This document shows positions 48,031 to 59,050 of a stretch of 64,000 nucleotides of DNA, one piece after another. The position numbers were made by a program, and so were the translations under genes. The DNA is from Leptoclinus maculatus (lineage: Eukaryota > Chordata > Actinopteri > Perciformes > Stichaeidae): contig JAVDOI010000003.1 in the NCBI GenBank assembly GCA_032191485.1, positions 21,559,373 to 21,623,372 on the forward strand, read 5' to 3'. The notes beneath the pieces were generated by a model. That model had not been told where the DNA came from, made no database searches, and worked only from the letters and a program-made list of their open reading frames with translations. Positions within the stretch are counted from its first letter, which is position 1, and each line of letters begins with the position of its first letter.

Positions 48031-48042
48031 GGGAGATGAGTC

Positions 48043-48603
48043 AGAGGAAAAACATCCAGAAAAAAAGGTGAACAGCTAAAAGTCCATTCAGACAGGTTCT
48101 ACGAGGAAGATCCGGTTCCGCTGCAACTTGGTGGTGTAGAAAGATCGTAGAAAAGTATGAAAGCATAAAAGTATAGCTAGTATAAACTATAACCCTTTTG
48201 ATTTCAAAGTATAACCAGCACAACCTATAGCTTGTTTACACTTTTTATAACCATCATATTATAACTTGTTTTATTTTTTGATAGCTGTGATTTAACATAT
48301 AAACAGTTTAGAGTTAGACACTTTGTGTAACCTAGTCACTCGAGCCTTATACAGTGCTTCTGGTTTTAACAGGATCAAACCAGTTACATTCTGACCCAGC
48401 CCAAGAAGAATGAGGACTCATGTATGAGTGACTCATGAGCCTGAAGGAGGTTCCAGCCTGAGAGTAGAATAAAAACAGCAGAGCAGAGCAGAAAGATGAG
48501 AGAAGGGGGGGAGAAAAGCCAGCGAGTGACTGGAGAGTGCCTCATTACAAACTCAGTGAAGACTGATAAAGAGGAATGATAGAATAGTTCTGGTAGCCAC
48601 TGT
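48043..48603. other. Unassigned; possible LTR U3-like sequence
   Basis: No ORF of note. An A/G-rich stretch (gagagaaggggggg) and TATA-poor sequence lead into the retroelement-like arm at 48,604. It is the first DNA outside the ZNF cluster. Confidence 0.4.
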
Positions 48604-48977
48604 AACTGTTTCATTGAATTGAAATTGTTGTATGTGAATTTTGTGTGAAAACCTGAAATAAAAACACAGCCTTACATTTAGTAAGTGACTGAAACCAAAC
48701 AAGTATTCGGGTCCTTTAAAACAATTTGACCCTCTTCCCTGTCCACTAACCGTGCGATCCAGACGTGACGACAGAAGCTACCATTTGGAGCTTACGGTAA
48801 GTTCCCTGGGTGAAGACATTGCAGTGTCGGTCATAAATGGTGAGAATGTTCACAATAGGCAATAGTAAAGTATAGACGATGTACATAACTATTACATACC
48901 GGGTGTTAGGGTTACATCCTATTGAGAGCGCCGAGGGCATTAGCCGTAAAAGACTTTCAAAAAGACAATTAATTCCG
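48604..48977 (+). repeat. Inverted-repeat arm A, retroelement leader-like
   Basis: About 370 bp matching the reverse complement of 49662..50021 with scattered differences. It contains AATAAAA, then tgaccctcttccctgtccac, and a splice-donor-like GGTAAGT after a leader, a layout like an LTR R-U5 plus 5' leader. No coding region is attached. Family not identified. Confidence 0.65.
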
Positions 48978-49149
48978 AAATCCTAACTATTTAGCTACGG
49001 GGTGAGATAAAAGGCCGAAGGTATTGTCCCGACACCTAAAAGAGGATAACATAACCTCGCAGGCGGGACAGCCGACGGAGTGACCACCGGGTTAGGTGCG
49101 AAAGACTTCCCCGCCTAGAAACGGGGCAGGAGCCGCACACGCTACAGTG

Positions 49150-49492
49150 GCTAACCAAATAAAAGCCCTTAAACTAATAAAATAGTATATCATTACTCCT
49201 ATCTTCAGTTACCTTCCATCTGGTCCATATGCAACAGTTGTGGGTAGGTCATGGAACGAGACGACTCAAGTGATTGTTTTCCAACATTTATTTATTTAAG
49301 ACAAAATATCACCTCAGGAAGGAAACCTCAGCCATGAACTCCCCAAATACAGACTGTAAATCAATGCAATAGAGGCTTCTTAGTTTGCACCGCTGGTTTA
49401 ATGGATCACCGTGTGTCTCAGGTTACATGCATGTGGAACTCCCGTATAACCCACAGTATATGCGCAAGCGCATTAGACTACCATATATGACA
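49150..49492 (-). mobile_element. LTR beside a polypurine tract
   Basis: On the minus strand AAAAGAGGGGGAGA (49506..49493) directly precedes TGTCATATATGG at 49492, the usual polypurine-tract to LTR junction. The body includes the segment shared with the ZNF spacers (gttttccaacatttattta). The far end is not sharply defined; about 49,150 is where similarity to the spacer copies starts. Superfamily unresolved. Confidence 0.5.
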
Positions 49493-49661
49493 TCTCCCCC
49501 TCTTTTGAGTGTTATGTCAATAACATCAAAGGAACACTTTAACTGAGAATGGCTATTCAGACAGCACATAGCATAAACCAAGATTAACTCAAATGGAGAC
49601 ATTTCAACATACACTGGTCTCTTTCCAATCAACCAACAAATAAACATTATCAACATTAATT

Positions 49662-50021
49662 GTCTTTCTGAAAGTCTTGTACGGCTACGCCCTAGGCGCT
49701 CTCAGTAGGATGTAACCCTAACACCCAGTATGAATAGTTATGTAGATCGTCTATACTTTACTATTGCCTATTATGAAAGGTCTCACCATTTATGACAAAC
49801 ACTGCAAAGTCTTCACCCAGGGTACTCACCTTTAAGTTCCTCTGGTAGAGTGGGTCGTCACCTCAGTATCACACGGGTAGTGGACAGGAAAGAGGGTCAA
49901 ATGGTTCTAAAAGACCAGAGTCTTTAGTTTGGGTCCAGTCACTTACAAATGGTAAGGCTGTAGTTTTATTAAAGGTTTTTCAAAGCAATTACATACAACA
50001 ATTTATATTCAATGAGACAGT
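49662..50021 (-). repeat. Inverted-repeat arm B
   Basis: Reverse-complement partner of 48604..48977. Both arms keep ctttactattgcctatt-type blocks and the donor-like GGTGAGT/GGTAAGT. The 685-bp centre between the arms holds the LTR above. Confidence 0.65.
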
Positions 50022-50344
50022 CTCAATGTTACCAAAAACAAATGCAAAATATCTCCCTTTAAACCGGCTATACTTTTTAAGAAAGAAGTCTGTCCCGTCT
50101 CTAAAGATGGGTCAAAAAGATCTCAAGATAAGAACCCTTCTGGTTGTTTTATACTACTCTGATTCTAGTACCTCCCTTAATCACAATTACGTCACACATA
50201 CAGGAAGCATCTTGTACCAGAGTTAACAACAGAATGGAACTGGTTGTAACTGGTTGGTCCTGGTAGAACCAAAGCACTATTCAAGGCTAAAGTGACTATG
50301 TTACATAAGGCGTCTACGCAGTTCATATGTTTCTATCACCTCTA

Positions 50345-50613
50345 TCATGAAATAAAACATTTTGTGTTAATCACATCTAATATGAAGTAAAACAGTTTGT
50401 GTTAATCACATCTAATATGAAGTAAAACAGTTCATGTTAATCACATCTAATATGAAGTAAAACAGTTAATGTTAATCACATCTAATATGAAGTAAAACAG
50501 TTCATGTTAATCACATCTAATATGAAGTAAAACAGTTAATGTTAATCACATCTAATATGAAGTAAAACAGTTTATGTTAATCACATCTAATATGAAGTAA
50601 AACAGTTCATGTT
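50345..50613. repeat. 35-bp minisatellite, about 7.5 copies
   Basis: Unit: aatatgaagtaaaacagtt plus catgttaatcacatct. Copies differ mostly at two or three bases after cagtt (tgt, cat, aat, tat), partly alternating cat/aat. Non-coding. Confidence 0.92.
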
Positions 50614-50798
50614 ACGATTGTTATAAAGAGTGTGAACAAGTTATATATTGTGATGAATATAATATATCTTTGTGACAGTTATAAAAAATGATGGTTATAA
50701 AAAATGATGGTTATGCTTTTATGCTTTCATATTTTCTCCGATCCTTCAACAGTGGGCAGGGGCTGAGGAGGGGGAAGGTAGCCTCCTCTGGTTGTGCT

Positions 50799-51947
50799 TC
50801 ATATTGGGGTGGTGGTGTGGGGGGGAGGAGTTCTGGGAGATCTGGGCGGTCTGGGGGGTCTTGGATTGTGTCCCAGGGCCGTGTCTTTGAGGGTTTTTGC
50901 AAATATCCCCATCCTTTCTTTGTGTAGATGGAGTCCATCATAGAGGTCCCAGGTGCCAACGGTTGGGTGGAGGGCCAGGTGGACATTGGGTAAGGGGGCA
51001 CATCCTCTTCTGATTTCCATATTAATGTCATGTCATGGATGACATGAGGAGGGGTGTCTGTCCTAGGCAGCAGGGTGGAGATCACAATGCGGGTGTCAGG
51101 GAATTCCATACTGGCCTGCTCTGCCATCTTCCTCACTGCCTCAGCAGTGTTCTTACGGAGGCTGTGCAGGTCATTTGATCCTGTGTGGATCACCATGTAT
51201 TGAGGGAGTTTGTGTCTCTGTACTTGTCATTGTGGGGACGGATGAGAGTTGGTCTGTCAGGCGTTGGATTTGTCCGGTGAAGCTACTTTCTCTATTCTCA
51301 GCATCCTCCTTCACTTTGGCTATCTGAGTACGGAGCAGGTGTGGGAGGGGCAGAGATGGACAAGGTGGTGAGGTTCTCTGCTGCATCCTCACTGTCAGGT
51401 GTGGGAGGGGCAGAGATGGACAAGGTGGTGAGGTTCTCTGCTGCATCCTCACTGTCAGGTGTGGGAGGGGCAGAGATGGACAAGGTGGTGAGGTTCTCTG
51501 CTGCATCCTCACTGATCCTCTTGGTGTCCATCTCAGCTTTCAACAGTGGGAATACCTCTTCAAAGGACTCCAGGTTGGTTTCATTCGATTGGACCATGAT
51601 CTTTCCTTTGGTGTAGTATGTGATGGTAAGCAGAGGGTCATCCTTGTCAAGGTTTTCATCTTTACAGATCTTTAATATGCCTCCTGAGCCAATGTCCTCA
51701 CTGGATACGTATTCATAATTGCTGCACAGAGTATCTTTCCACATGCAAATTGAATCAGTGAAGAAAATGAAGTTGTTCTTCTCCCTTCCTTCTTTTCGTT
51801 GGACGTAGTCAGTGAAGAGGACCTCTGGGTTTTCACGTAGTATCTTCTCCTTGTGTTCCTTTCTGTCTGTTCCTTCACATTCAGCAGGGTACTCCACCTC
51901 TCTGCTCTCACAGCTGTGCTGGGAGCTGCCTGCTGACCGGTTTCCAT
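50799..51947 (-). pseudogene. Mobile-element-type ORF with SGNH-hydrolase-like domain, frameshifted
   Basis: The main ORF 51897..51298 (199 codons) has an N-terminal segment with FTDYVQRKEGREK and MWKDTLCSNYEYV, then three copies of a 20-residue unit (SEDAAENLTTLSISAPPTPD). In a second frame a coiled-coil-like stretch follows (VKEDAENRESSFTGQIQRL). In a third frame lies VIHTGSNDL (GxND, SGNH block III) and VISTLLPR, and in a fourth NVHLALHP..LYDGLHLHKE (DxxH, block V). An earlier frameshift separates METGQQAAPSTA from EVEYPAECEG. SGNH esterase domains occur in fish transposon proteins, such as CR1/L2-type ORF1; which element this is I cannot say. It is broken in at least three places, so an inactive copy is likely. 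Confidence 0.55.
51336..51514 (-). repeat. 60-bp coding tandem repeat, three identical copies
   Basis: The 60-bp unit begins caggtgtgggaggggcagag and repeats exactly at 51336, 51396 and 51456. It stays in frame (20 residues each) within the SGNH-type ORF. Confidence 0.93.
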
Positions 51948-51989
51948 GGCTAGCGCTAGGCTAGCTATTTTCTTTGCTAGCTTTTCTAG

Positions 51990-53220
51990 CCCACAAATAC
52001 TGGTAAAAACTATATTATGTACAGTCCAACAGATATATCAATGCTACCAACAAGGATCCCTCAATTCTTCTTCTTGTCGTCACAAAATATCTAACTATAT
52101 AGATATATAATATCTAACTGACATATATATAGATATCTATATATATATATAGATACTTCTATATTCCTTTTGAAGACCATACGAAGGTTATCTTGAAATT
52201 TGTCTCACTTTTTCAGGTCCAAGTCTTAGATGAATTTAGGAGCTCATTTCTGGTGCAGCTACTCTTCTCGGAATTCTTCTCTCTCTCTTTCTCTTTCTCT
52301 CGCGCGCGCGCGATCGTCTCGTTACAGGATCGTGACAATATTAAAATACATATTGTCGTGTTTTTAAATGAACATATAAGCGCGTGAGAACAAACTGCTC
52401 TGAACTGCAACTCTTTATTAGCTTAACTTCCTCATACAGGTTACTGCCACGGTACAGACTACAGGTTCCATGCGTCACCTACATTCCCCTGGGTCCTAAG
52501 TCCCTCCCTGTTTTCAAGTGTTTTTGTTTGGAATATGTATCATAAGCATATCATTTAGTTATCGCTACTGAGAATTTAACAAACATAAAAAAAAGAAAAA
52601 AACATGACGTAGATAGGTTTGCAGTTTTCAAGGTGTATATTTCAAATTGCATCTATTACACATGAAGATAAAGTTGTGAACACCGGCTGAATATCTATTA
52701 TCAGAATCATAACTGTATTATAACTGCTTATCCTTTAAATCCTATTTAAATGTCTTATGTTGCCTGATGTTTCTTCTCTTAATGCCTTTTCATGTCTTAT
52801 GTAAAAGCACTTTGAATTGCTTTGTTGTTGAAACTTGCAACACAATAAACTAAATATTTACTGTATTGTTTCTAGTTTGAACATCAACTAAAAAGAGTGC
52901 AAGAGTGACCTCTGCTGGCACAGACTATTGTCCTGTCTTTAAAATTCTGAATGATCAAACTTGCATTGTTCACTTTGTTAAACCTGCTTACAACTTAATG
53001 AAAGTCATGTTAATAAAACAAAATCTGAATTTGAGTTTGTTACAACAGTAAAATACTGCCGACACAGCGATGCATAAATGTTGGATACGATCTAATAATA
53101 TCATGTAGCGTGAATAATTGTCATATGTATTAGTATGGCAGTTCATTTTTCTTACTATGACATGTTTTTCTCCAAATATTTGATTGTTTTTCAGGATGTT
53201 TAACTAATGTAAGAAACACA
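51990..53220. other. Gene-free, simple-sequence-rich interval
   Basis: Contains an AT palindromic run (about 52,090-52,160), a CT then CG run (about 52,281-52,312), and on the minus strand a possible LTR-like AATAAA context (aataaagagttgcagttcag, about 52,400). No gene recognised. Confidence 0.45.
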
Positions 53221-53248
53221 AGTGAGACTTTTTTTCCAGAGTTAACTG

Positions 53249-53254
53249 TTTATT
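53249..53254 (-). promoter_or_regulatory. tmx1: Candidate tmx1 polyadenylation signal
   Basis: Minus-strand AATAAA about 1.9 kb past the tmx1 stop, followed by a run rich in G/A on the minus strand. It is the most plausible end for a long 3' UTR spanning 53,225-55,135; transcript data are not available here. Confidence 0.4.
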
Positions 53255-53465
53255 CAAAAGAAATGTTCAAACAATAAAAGGAGCTCAGAGTAAAGAGTGA
53301 ATGCTACAAGATGTTAACGGTCGGGTACAAATATTACAACCGGTTTGAACCGTCACCAAAATGAGTATTTTTGGAATAAACAGCAACAAAAGAAATAAAT
53401 CAAAGTCTATACCAGTCATAAGCCTGATCAAAACAGAGTGAAATGTGTATTAAAAACACTGGTCT

Positions 53466-53479
53466 CACACACACCCAAG

Positions 53480-53524
<45 letters not shown>
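53466..53524. repeat. (CA)n microsatellite
   Basis: Interrupted then pure CA run of about 20 units, within the presumed tmx1 3' UTR. Confidence 0.95.
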
Positions 53525-53526
<2 letters not shown>

Positions 53527-55135
53527 CCCCTTTTTGCTTTACAAGACTGAAAAGGATACAGGCTGAGCTGAGAGTGGCATGAATATTTGAAGAATACGCA
53601 TAAGAGTGATAATTTGCTCCAGATCTCAAAGAGAAACGTAACACAAAATATCACTCATTTAGGTTAATTAACCTCAAAAGTTCAGGTTTAATTTGAGATT
53701 TTGAGCCTAAAAAAAGTCCACAACAGAAGGCCGAGTTACGCCTCCATTTGTCGAGCGGAGCTTCTTTCTGGTATTCGTACTGATTTAGGGCGTCCCCAAA
53801 CTGTTCCTCTAATTATATTACGGCATGCAAAATACTGTTCTGCAGACCTGCTGACAAGTCGACAACACATCTGGGTTATTTAAGCAAACGCCCCCTAATA
53901 ATTAGAGAATCACAAGTAGACATTAGCAACACAAAGTCTAAATAAAACATCTGCATGATGCATGTATCTACAGAGTATGCACCAAGCCTTGTATTTGGAG
54001 TGAATATGGTTCCTTTTTTAACAGCAGCATCTACCTAGCGTTTCTACAAACAGACAAGCGTGCTGCTCAGTCAAAGTCAACATTCTGGTGTGTGTGCCGA
54101 GTACAGGTTCCTGCCCGACAACGTACCTGTACCGCCTGGACGCACACTCTACACAGACTGAGGGAAAACCACTGGGCGGACATTTAAAGGTATAGTTCTC
54201 AAGAAATTAAACTCCGGTTGTTAATATCGGTTATTGTCTGCAATTGCTATTCAATGTATTTAGATTAACCTTTCTATGTAGTAGTTTTATTTTATTATTT
54301 GTGGCAGAGTCCGCCATACTGGATTTAAATTGTCTTCATTGATATCAGCCTCGCCGCTTATTCTCCTACATCTGACTTCACATTGAAAGCATTCAAGTGG
54401 AGAAACTCAGGGTGTGTTCGTCTGACAGCTATTGTTCGTCCGTACCGGATCAGTCTTAAGTATATCAGGTAGTGATGCAACAAGTTGGGAGCTTGTCGCA
54501 AAATGGACCAGGAGGGAAATCTTAAGAATTATAACTAACACTTGGAGACATTTTCTTTTTCACGCTTTCCTCGATTTACACACTGAAACGAGGAACGGTG
54601 GGCGAACACTGGTACGTCGGGTTGAACTCTCGGGGTTTGTAAAATATACAACAAACATAAAATAACATGTATACATGACCTGTAATACAATTTAACAAAG
54701 AAAAAACCTTAAACACAAGCCTGGTATAATAATTCTGAGATTAACATATAATAAACACATATCTTTAAAAAATGATGCATAGCATAAACAACATTGCAAA
54801 ATCCAGCTCTACTGCACTTCATACCTAAACCTCAGCCGGGCGGTTTGTCACCACGAGTGGAAACAGGTGTCAGGAGTGTTTTTCTTCTTCCAGGTGGAGC
54901 TTGCTGCTCAGGCGGAGAGAGAGAGTCTAAAGCGCTCCTGTTAAAAAACAAGGGAGGGAGAAGAAAAGTAAGCGAGCTGTTTCTGGGGGCCCAGAGGAGG
55001 AGAAGGGGAGGTGAGGAGGAGGGGGTTTAAAGGCTCCCTGCTGTAAACACTGCTGCTGCTGCTCGGGACCGAAGCTCCTCCCACTCTGCTGACTCCATGA
55101 CGCTCTTCTCAAAGGAGTAGGAACCATGCGACTCT

Positions 55136-58100
55136 CTAGGTGTCTTCCTCATCATCCTCCTCCTGCTGCTCACGGTTGCCCACCACCCTCTTCCTCAGAG
55201 CTTCGTCAAAACCCTGTCCCTTAGGTTCTGGGCGGCCCTCTGGGGACCCTCTCCTCCTCCGCCTCCAGACCTCGTCCTCGTCCTCCTCCTCGTCCTCATC
55301 GTCGTCTTCCTCGCCGTCAGCCTCGCCGTCAGCCTCCTGCTCGTCCTCTTGTCGTTGGATTAACCTCGCCTGCTCCATTGTCTGTTTCTCTGCAGAATAA
55401 CACGTAGAACAGTCGGTGACCAACAACTAGTAAACCTGAGCATGTTATGTATATAAAATAATATAGTAAAACGGTATTTATTATGATCTCATAAAAAACT
55501 CACTCTGGTAGTAATCTGAAGAGGAAAAGCGTCGTGAGGGGAAGGCAAAATCTGCTATGAACACCAGTAACTGCAGAGACAATACAACAAGAACCATTAT
55601 TTAAACTGGAAACATGCGTTCGTACTTGATGAACGCTGTAAGAGCGTTCACTACAGTTTCCCTGTTTTTACAAATCATGAATAGCTGCTGCACAAGTACT
55701 CACCAGTCCCAGAGCCAGGCCAGAGAACAGAGTGGCCAAGCCAAAGATAACGTAAGACCCCCAAACAGGAATCCCCAGCTGCTCCGTCATGTAGTTATGA
55801 CACCGCTGGAAAATACAAAAACACCTGCGCTGTAGTTTATTCTGACTCGATCTCACATACATCGTCCAGCTGCCAGGAATACTCAGTAGAGAACAAAATG
55901 TGTATTAATCCGCAGCTGAAAATAGTCCCCAATCATTTCCTCCTGTTTTGTGTAATGTTTGCAAAAAAAGTATATTTTTCACGAGATTTGTTGATGATGA
56001 AATAATGCTCGATGTATCTGACAAATGTGTCTAATGTGTCAACCCTGGATCCTGCAAAACACAGGTGTTGTTGTTATTGTCATGTAAAAGCCAGTCCTCC
56101 CTCATTTGATTTCACACTGAGCTGCACATTCTTCTTTGAATAGATTGTGGGAAATGAAATAAACACCGTCCCACATATAACATACATAACGACATGTAGA
56201 CAGACAGCACGACCAGAGAGTAAAATCCTCACTTACCCGGATGAACATGGAGAGCTTGAACAGAGCAGACATTGAATTCATTCTGCCCAAAAGGAGGAAA
56301 ACGACAACATGTAATTTAACACGGATTAGTCAAACTGTAACATCACTTACTAATCAATAAAAAATAACAAGTGGGAGACGGGAGGGGGTGTTTGTGGTTC
56401 TGCTTTTAAACCAACAGAGAAGACACCGAGAATAGAACCAACAGGGCTGGTAGCTCATGTTGGTTTCTGATATTTCAAAAAGAGGTTTTCTTTTGGTATC
56501 ACTGCGTGTGTCCTTAGGGCTGGGCGATATCGGTCTAAATACATCTTACGATAACCAGAAGAGCTTCTATTTTTGACATTGATGTATAACCCCATCCTCA
56601 CGATGATCGGATAAAAGCGGCGACTACTCACAGAATCGAAGATGGCCCGAACCAAGATGAAATCGGCTCGACCGCTTTCCATTTCTGGTCATCGACAAAG
56701 CTGAGGAAGTCGTCTTTGGTGCGAGCTCCCTGGTACTTCCTGAAGACGCCATCTTTACAGCTAGAACACAATCAACGACACAAAACATTTTAGGAACATT
56801 CAGTGTTTTCACTCACAGAACCTGAAGGAGACCCAAAGGGCCTGTGTCACCGACACCCTGATTCATACGACATCACCGATAAGATTCTTTTTATTTCGCA
56901 ACTTGGGATTATCATTATTTTTCACAATGTCTTGATATAAATTGAATGGTTAATCAGAATAAATCATAGATAGATGACTCCATGGAGATTAGTTGCATCC
57001 CTTGACTGATATATATTATGCTAACCCCAACTGTGGCATATTTCAGAAACGCACATTGTATTTATGCTAACAAATTAGACTTGTTTTCCCTTTATGATTA
57101 TGTTACAGAAAACAACAAGATGTAGTCTTGTTCATGTTACTGTGACATCTGATGAGCTAAAAGTACATTCTGAACTTAGTTAAACCCACAACGATAATAA
57201 TGATGATGTACATCCGTGTTGCATAAACCACAAGCAGCCACACAAGAGGAAGCAAAAAAAATTAAAAACTCAGAATAGCCAAGAACTTACTGGTAAATGG
57301 TAGGAAGTGAAGTAATGATGAATCGCCCACTCAGACCTTACAGAGAGAGGAGACGGAGTACAGTCAGTGTGCAGGAAGGACCGGTTTGACTCAAAACTAA
57401 ACTGAATGACATTTCACACTTGGCAGACGGGCCGAATTAATAATCGACAGCAGCTCCACTGCCACTGGCTTACATGAATATTTCACAGAGAGATGAAAAA
57501 TAAACATTAACACATCATACACTGTGAAATAAAATAGCCCTGGAGGTGAATACCACTTTGTTAAAGCTCATACAGATCTTTGTTATTTTTAAGGATGTAG
57601 TTTGCTGCGTTGTTAACCAAAATAACCGGTCTTTGAGTCACTACTTTGTGACCACTGTTCCTTCAGGTATTTTGAGACAATTCTACAACTAATCACACAA
57701 CTTTGCACTGAATTAAAACTGACTCATCTACGAATCTGGTAGCAACCATCTCGTACCTCAGTAAGTGACCGTATGTTGCCTTCCAAACTCATAAAATGGC
57801 CTCTAACACCTGAACCATACTGACGTTATGTTGCAAAATCAATGAGCGGGACAATATTGAATTTGTGCATCCACTTTTTGGTTTATCTTTAGCAAATGCT
57901 GCAAAATTACACTTACATGCCAGTTTATTAAGTCCACATATTTGCCATGAACCCCAGCTTCATGAAGGTTACAGTGAAGCTTTTTGTTGACTGTTTCAGA
58001 GACGTGTCGACTCAGCTTTAAGGCCATGTTACAGGCTCTAGTTTGTAATGCTGTTGAATTGTATTGCCACATACAGAGGTCTTCCTATTATTTAGTCTAG

Positions 58101-58951
58101 ACAAAGTACTAGAAACACCTCTGCTTTACTGCAGAGCTGCTCTGAGGTATTATATATTTTTTGACAGCTATGTTTTGTGCTGCAAAAAAAAAGTCAGTGG
58201 AGCAGAGGTCACTCAAGCCTTACCGGGTTGTTCCGTCACGTCCACCTTGGCGATGTTGACCCCCATGTCCTCCCCCCAGTCCGCGAACTCCTTCCACACC
58301 ACCTGGAGCTGCTGACATGCTGGACACCAGGGTGCGTAGCTGCGGGGGTATCAAGTTTCACAAGCAAATAAATCAGATAAACTGCACGATCACGTTACAT
58401 GTCGCCGTATAGATAACGTTATTTTCTGAGTACAAGTTGAAATGTACTGATGATTGTCTGAGTACTTTATTAGCGAGTTCCTGAGCTAAATGACAAGCAT
58501 ACAACTCTGTAGTAAGCTGGTTAGCCAAGTAAAGATGGCAGCTGTTAGCTTAGCTTAGACATTTAGCAACGTGTCAGGACTACATTTGGTTGGATAAGAT
58601 ACTAATCAGATAGGACAGGGCATTAAGGCTTGAATATGACCGGACACCAGGGATTATGCCCCGTTTCTACGAGCTCAAAATAGCTAATGCTAAGGTAACG
58701 TAACTGACAAGCTAGTTATATCCGGTTAGCCGTTAGCAGGACACTGACAATTCAATCATCCATTCTCCGGTCAGGATCTCCTCCCACGACCCGTCCGTCA
58801 CTTCTCTGAGGCTGTCACGTTTTGCCGAGACCGGCGGCGAAGTCAAATATACCGCCAGAAAAAACCAGCATATCCACGAGCGGTGTTTTGTTTGCCGTGT
58901 TAAGACAAACATTGTTGAGCCTGTGTTGCAACTAGCTAGCAAACACGCCAT
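55136..58951 (-). CDS. tmx1: Thioredoxin-related transmembrane protein 1, eight coding exons
   Basis: ER-membrane thiol-disulfide oxidoreductase. CDS exons: 58951..58749, 58339..58224, 57336..57291, 56760..56632, 56282..56237, 55805..55704, 55570..55504, 55389..55136; every junction is GT-AG and in phase (963 nt, 320 codons). Signal peptide ends ..TSPPVSA; the thioredoxin domain has FYAPWCPACQQLQ (Cys73, Cys76) and the cis-Pro in TSLPTIYH (118). Linker SSWFGPSSIL, then one membrane helix (about 190-222, WGSYVIFGLATLFSG). The cytosolic tail has two long acidic runs around RRRRRG and is about 40 residues longer overall than human TMX1 (280). Met14 (58912) is an alternative start giving a more normal signal peptide. 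It lies downstream of no shared promoter with the ZNF genes. Confidence 0.95.
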
Positions 58952-58978
58952 GTCTGTTCAGAGCTGTTCAGACAACTC

Positions 58979-59050
58979 CCGCTCACTTCCGGTGTGCGCC
59001 CTAAAGCAACCCCCGCTCACTTCCGGCGTGCGCCCTGACGTCGGTGTCAC
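58979..59050 (-). promoter_or_regulatory. tmx1: tmx1 proximal promoter: duplicated ETS-type sites and CRE-like site
   Basis: CACTTCCGG occurs at 58984..58992 and 59018..59026 within a 34-bp tandem duplication (cccgctcacttccgg). TGACGTC follows at 59036..59042. All lie within 100 bp upstream of the first ATG. No TATA box; typical of a housekeeping promoter. Confidence 0.6.

Noticed and set aside
1..48042. Idea that the repeated units are a pure assembly artefact
   Set aside because: Units differ in finger number, indels, tract lengths and insertions (10-bp step, 252-bp block, TTAA site), which artefactual duplication would not produce; exact copy number still rests on the assembly.
50345..50613. 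CRISPR-like array
   Set aside because: Repeats are contiguous with no spacers and the genome is eukaryotic; ordinary minisatellite.
55140..55400. Serine-rich plus-strand ORF
   Set aside because: Antisense of the acidic last exon of tmx1.
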